From the NCBI GenBank assembly GCA_037176905.1, contig JBBBWG010000002.1, positions 194,629-229,520 on the forward strand: 34,892 nt of DNA, in the 5' to 3' direction. Made by a program: the position numbers and the translations under genes. Source of the DNA: Azolla pinnata. Its lineage: Eukaryota; Streptophyta; Polypodiopsida; Salviniales; Salviniaceae. Shown here piece after piece: positions 32,101 through 34,892 of this stretch. The notes beneath the pieces are model-generated. The model saw nothing but the letters and a program-made list of their open reading frames with translations, had not been told where the DNA came from and made no database searches. Numbering within the stretch: the first letter of the stretch is position 1; each line of letters begins with the position of its first letter.

Positions 32101-33926
32101 GGCTGATGCTGAGGAGACAAGGGCATCGATTGAGGATATACGAGCAATTTCAGATAACTTTGAGGAACTATGTGAAAGAAATTTGGCAGCAAACTCAGGT
32201 CGACATTCCATAGATTATTTCCTTCGTAGGATTTTTGGATTTTCTTCCTTTTTTTAAAATTTTTTGTCTTTTCAATTTCCATAGAGTACAATTCTTTTTG
32301 GACTTTAGAATGGTGAGATGCTCGATTTTGACTACTTGTTGGAACTTTCCTGTAACTCCAAATTCTAGTTCTGTTGAAAAATGGACGAAAGTGCTCTCAA
32401 GATGCTATTGCACTTCGTAGGTCTGTCAATACTATAATTGTCTACATTATACAGAGCAAATTATCATTGCAAAATCACGTATAATTAAAGCTGAGTTGTG
32501 AGGAGTGTCATTAGCTAGAGAGATGATATTGAATCTATGTATGGTTGGCCCTTGCCTGGGAAGTGAAACCAATTGTTGGTTAAATGACATTGACAATGAA
32601 ACGTTGGATTCAAGCACTGAGATGGACGCAGTCCTGACCATGAATTTCTGGACAGCACTAATGCAGAGAGAAGTGTTCAGATATTTTTATTGGAAATCAA
32701 CAAATGTACAAGATCACTCAAGGCTAAATGTGTGTAGAGACACATATCACATGCTCTTTGCGGAGTGTTTGGGAATGCCTGGACATCATCTCGTCAACTG
32801 AGAGGAGAAACTGGCATTAGTCACAGATTTAGAAGGCCACTTCCATGAGTGTTGTGAATCAAGAAGTTAAACCTTAGGTGCATCATGAATATCATATCTA
32901 CAAAGATACCATTGGGCCTGTATGTAGAGTTATTGAGTAAACAGTTTCTTCAGATAGCCAAGACAAGAGGGCTTTCACGGATTTCCTACAACTACGGACA
33001 CTCTTGGTGTACAAAGCAAACATCCAGCCTAAAGTGGATTTACTACTTCAACATGCATAGTTTCAAACTTGAAAACGTGCAATCTTGTGGCATTGGGGCT
33101 GTGCCTCTGTACGGCCTTTCCAGATTGGACATCCCGTTATGAATATTTCCTATGTTTCAGTTTAAATCTCTGTGGATCAAACCTGGTTGTCGGTTATTAT
33201 TCATGAGGCACAATGTCATTTTGGGGCATTTGGTTTGAAGAAGGTAGCTTAGGAACAAACATTTCTTTTACTACATTGATGAATTATTAGAAAAAGTGGA
33301 TCCTTGTCAAGTTTGTTATTGTGGGCCATTCTAACTTTCTGAGATGTTATAATCTTTCTTTGTTTGCAGGGATGAACCTATCTGATTTGTTTGTATTTTT
33401 GAGGAGAATGGCAATCTTTTTTTTCTCATTCATAAGGAACACCAATATGGAGAGCCAAGCTTACGAATTGGAGAAATCGAAATGCTGGATAGAATCATTC
33501 AGTACCAACCATATCTGTGAGAATGTGCTTTCAGAGGTTCTCTTCAACATCAAATCAATCAGCCGAGTGGCTGAGTTCCTAGATTTATCCACAGTTTATC
33601 AACCATATGGCAATCCGGATAATAGACAACAAACGGGAGGCATCGTTGATGGAGATGATGAGGAGGTGGGTATGTTCTCCTTCCATTCCCTTGAGCATTC
33701 AGAATACTTCAGGTTTTTAATAGGTCTATGCGGAAGTCGGAGTATGTATAAGATCGATCCTCACAACTGTGGGACATTGAAGAGCAGAGTTCCGTATAAC
33801 CTCACTCATGAGATTGATGCTATTGTAAACAAGGGAAAGTCACCCCAACAATTGGCTGTCTTAATCAACTTTGTTTTAAACCATCTCCGTGCTCCACTAG
33901 ATTGGAAAAAGGAGAAACATGTTTGA
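29175..33926 (+). CDS. JMJD4: JmjC-domain 2-oxoglutarate/Fe(II) oxygenase, JMJD4 type
   Basis: Exons: 29175-29393, 30317-30472, 31006-31162, 31485-31602, 31701-31851, 31943-31999, 32087-32198, 33370-33926. Total 1527 nt, 508 aa. Seen: N-terminal YRDFKENFMKPNLPVLITGL; JmjC core with HxD iron ligands H184 and D186 in WTPLHADVLRSYSW; likely 2-oxoglutarate lysine K200 or K201 in NVCGKKLWHLLPP; distal iron ligand H262 in FVPSGWYHQVTN; then INHNWFNGYNLDW. This signature and order are those of JMJD4. The human enzyme hydroxylates a lysine of the release factor eRF1 and promotes translation termination; the plant substrate is inferred. All ligands are present, so it should be active. The exon 6 donor may be 31996 or 31999, both in frame. 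The last exon supplies a C-terminus of about 185 residues beginning GMNLSDLFVFLRRM, less certain than the core. Confidence 0.92.
32199..33369 (+). other. Long last intron of the JMJD4-like gene
   Basis: 1171 nt between donor TCAG|GTCGAC and acceptor TTTGCAG|GG, the longest intron of this gene. It contains an open frame at 32505-32801 with no recognisable motif, so I do not call an exon. Joining across it gives AANSGMNLSDLF in frame. Confidence 0.6.
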
Positions 33927-34830
33927 AGGAAAGACATGCATACTTGTCGGGAATCCTCTAGCGGAATCGTTGAAGAAATGTGTTCTAATCAGATCGAATC
34001 AAGTTATGGCAGGAGCTAATCAGCAGACAAGGATCATGCGCACGAGAGAATCTGTTCGTTGTATCGGCACTATTTTCTGGAACTGGAAGGGTGGTTTCTC
34101 CCATTGAAAGTTTACATTCGGAAGGAGCTATATTGAGGAATAAATGATTTTACAGCATAAAGAACATTTCACTGTTTACATATGCATTTCCGAAATGGTA
34201 CTGCATATGCATCTTCTACGGTGTTATCAAAGATTTTATCCTATTTCGCAGGCACAAAAAACTACAATCGCTCTTAGAGGCCAGCGCCGTGTCGAATGCA
34301 AAGCAGGTATCGTTGTATATGCATCATTTTCATACAGTTTTGGATTGTTACAAATGAAAACATATGTCTGCAATGTGTATGTGCACATGATGAATCTATG
34401 TGTGTATGAATGAACGCAGCGAATTGAAGGCAGGTGCGTAAATGCGGCGTATCTATCATTGAGACAGTCCGAATCATATGCACGATTTTATGCGTGTATA
34501 TCTACCTTGAAATGGGGCACAAAAGCTGCAGATGCAATTGTGTGGTTTTCTCTGTCTCTCTATCTTTAGAGAAAGAAGGGCAAAGCAGGTACATCTTCAA
34601 TGTGTATCTCTCTCCTTCATTGCAGCTCCAGCTTCAGGTGGGGGGGGGAAAGGCTTCTTCACCGATCGACAGTCTGAGCTGAATGATCATCATGGTAGGA
34701 GCAGATCATGATTGATGATGGTTTTTTGGAGTAGATCATCCGATCTGACGACGAGAAAAACTGTGTCGGAAGCTCTGGAGAATGCAAAAAACAACGATGG
34801 AGCAGAAGGAATGCCACCGATGATCCTGAA
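33927..34830 (+). other. 3' flank of the JMJD4-like gene
   Basis: Short open frames only, none recognised. The left part should be 3' UTR. A homopolymer run of nine Gs occurs near 34640. Toward the right edge, repeated TGATCAT-type words and rising GC suggest the promoter of a gene beyond the window, but this is weak. Confidence 0.4.
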
Positions 34831-34840
34831 AAACCCTAAC
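34831..34840 (+). promoter_or_regulatory. Telo-box at the right edge
   Basis: AAACCCTAAC, a plant telo-box. It may belong to the promoter or leader of a rightward gene starting beyond the window. Confidence 0.4.
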
Positions 34841-34892
34841 AAAGCCCTGGGAAATGCAATGGTGGTGTTTTTAAGGGCTGGTTTTTGCAGGG

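Noticed and set aside
32505..32801. 98-aa frame in the last JMJD4 intron as an extra exon
   Set aside because: No similarity to JMJD4, and the flanking exons already join in phase to a sensible sequence.

Overview
The window is nuclear DNA from a land plant. The evidence is the plant-specific gene set (CDKC with a PITAIRE helix, an At-4/1-type coiled-coil protein, a CID-type ataxin-2 with tandem PAM2 motifs), TTTAGGG-type telomere-like motifs, intron-rich genes and AT-rich non-coding sequence. Five genes in about 35 kb, with introns of roughly 75 nt to 1.7 kb, suggest a fairly compact genome. I cannot resolve the species. A non-seed plant is possible, but that is only an impression.

Layout. 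1-720: scar-like DNA with degenerate telomeric motifs, a frameshifted GC-rich glycosyltransferase (UGT) fragment and a TGC/TGT microsatellite. 1275-7301 (minus): ataxin-2-like PABP-interacting protein, 13 coding exons, 876 aa, with a long leader reaching about 8.7 kb and a GAA/GAAA tract at 8809-8928. 10297-17114 (minus): SAC-domain phosphoinositide phosphatase of the SAC6/7/8 type, 21 coding exons, 606 aa, with one AT-AC (U12-type) intron. 17115-19079: divergent intergenic region with two minisatellite arrays. 19080-22922 (plus): CDKC kinase, 12 exons, 482 aa. 24180-27616 (plus): At-4/1-like coiled-coil protein, 8 exons, 283 aa, starting just after a CTT/CTTT tract. 28703-29147: a CAT/CAC satellite. 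29175-33926 (plus): JMJD4-type JmjC 2-oxoglutarate oxygenase, 8 exons, 508 aa. 33927-34892: 3' flank ending near a telo-box.

I built each gene model by joining splice sites by eye and checking codon phase. Each model gives an intact reading frame whose length is a multiple of three. There is no operon-like logic, but several genes act in RNA biology: CDKC (transcription and splicing), ataxin-2/CID (poly(A)-binding protein and mRNA), and JMJD4 (release-factor hydroxylation in animals). The least expected feature is non-canonical splicing. Of about 57 coding introns I infer four GC-AG introns, three with the same AAG|GCAAGC junction, and one AT-AC intron. Two GC-AG introns flank the catalytic-loop exon of CDKC, and one splits the first PAM2 motif of the ataxin-2 homologue. 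A second theme is repeat tracts carrying upstream ORFs that end a few bases past the start codons of At-4/1 and JMJD4.
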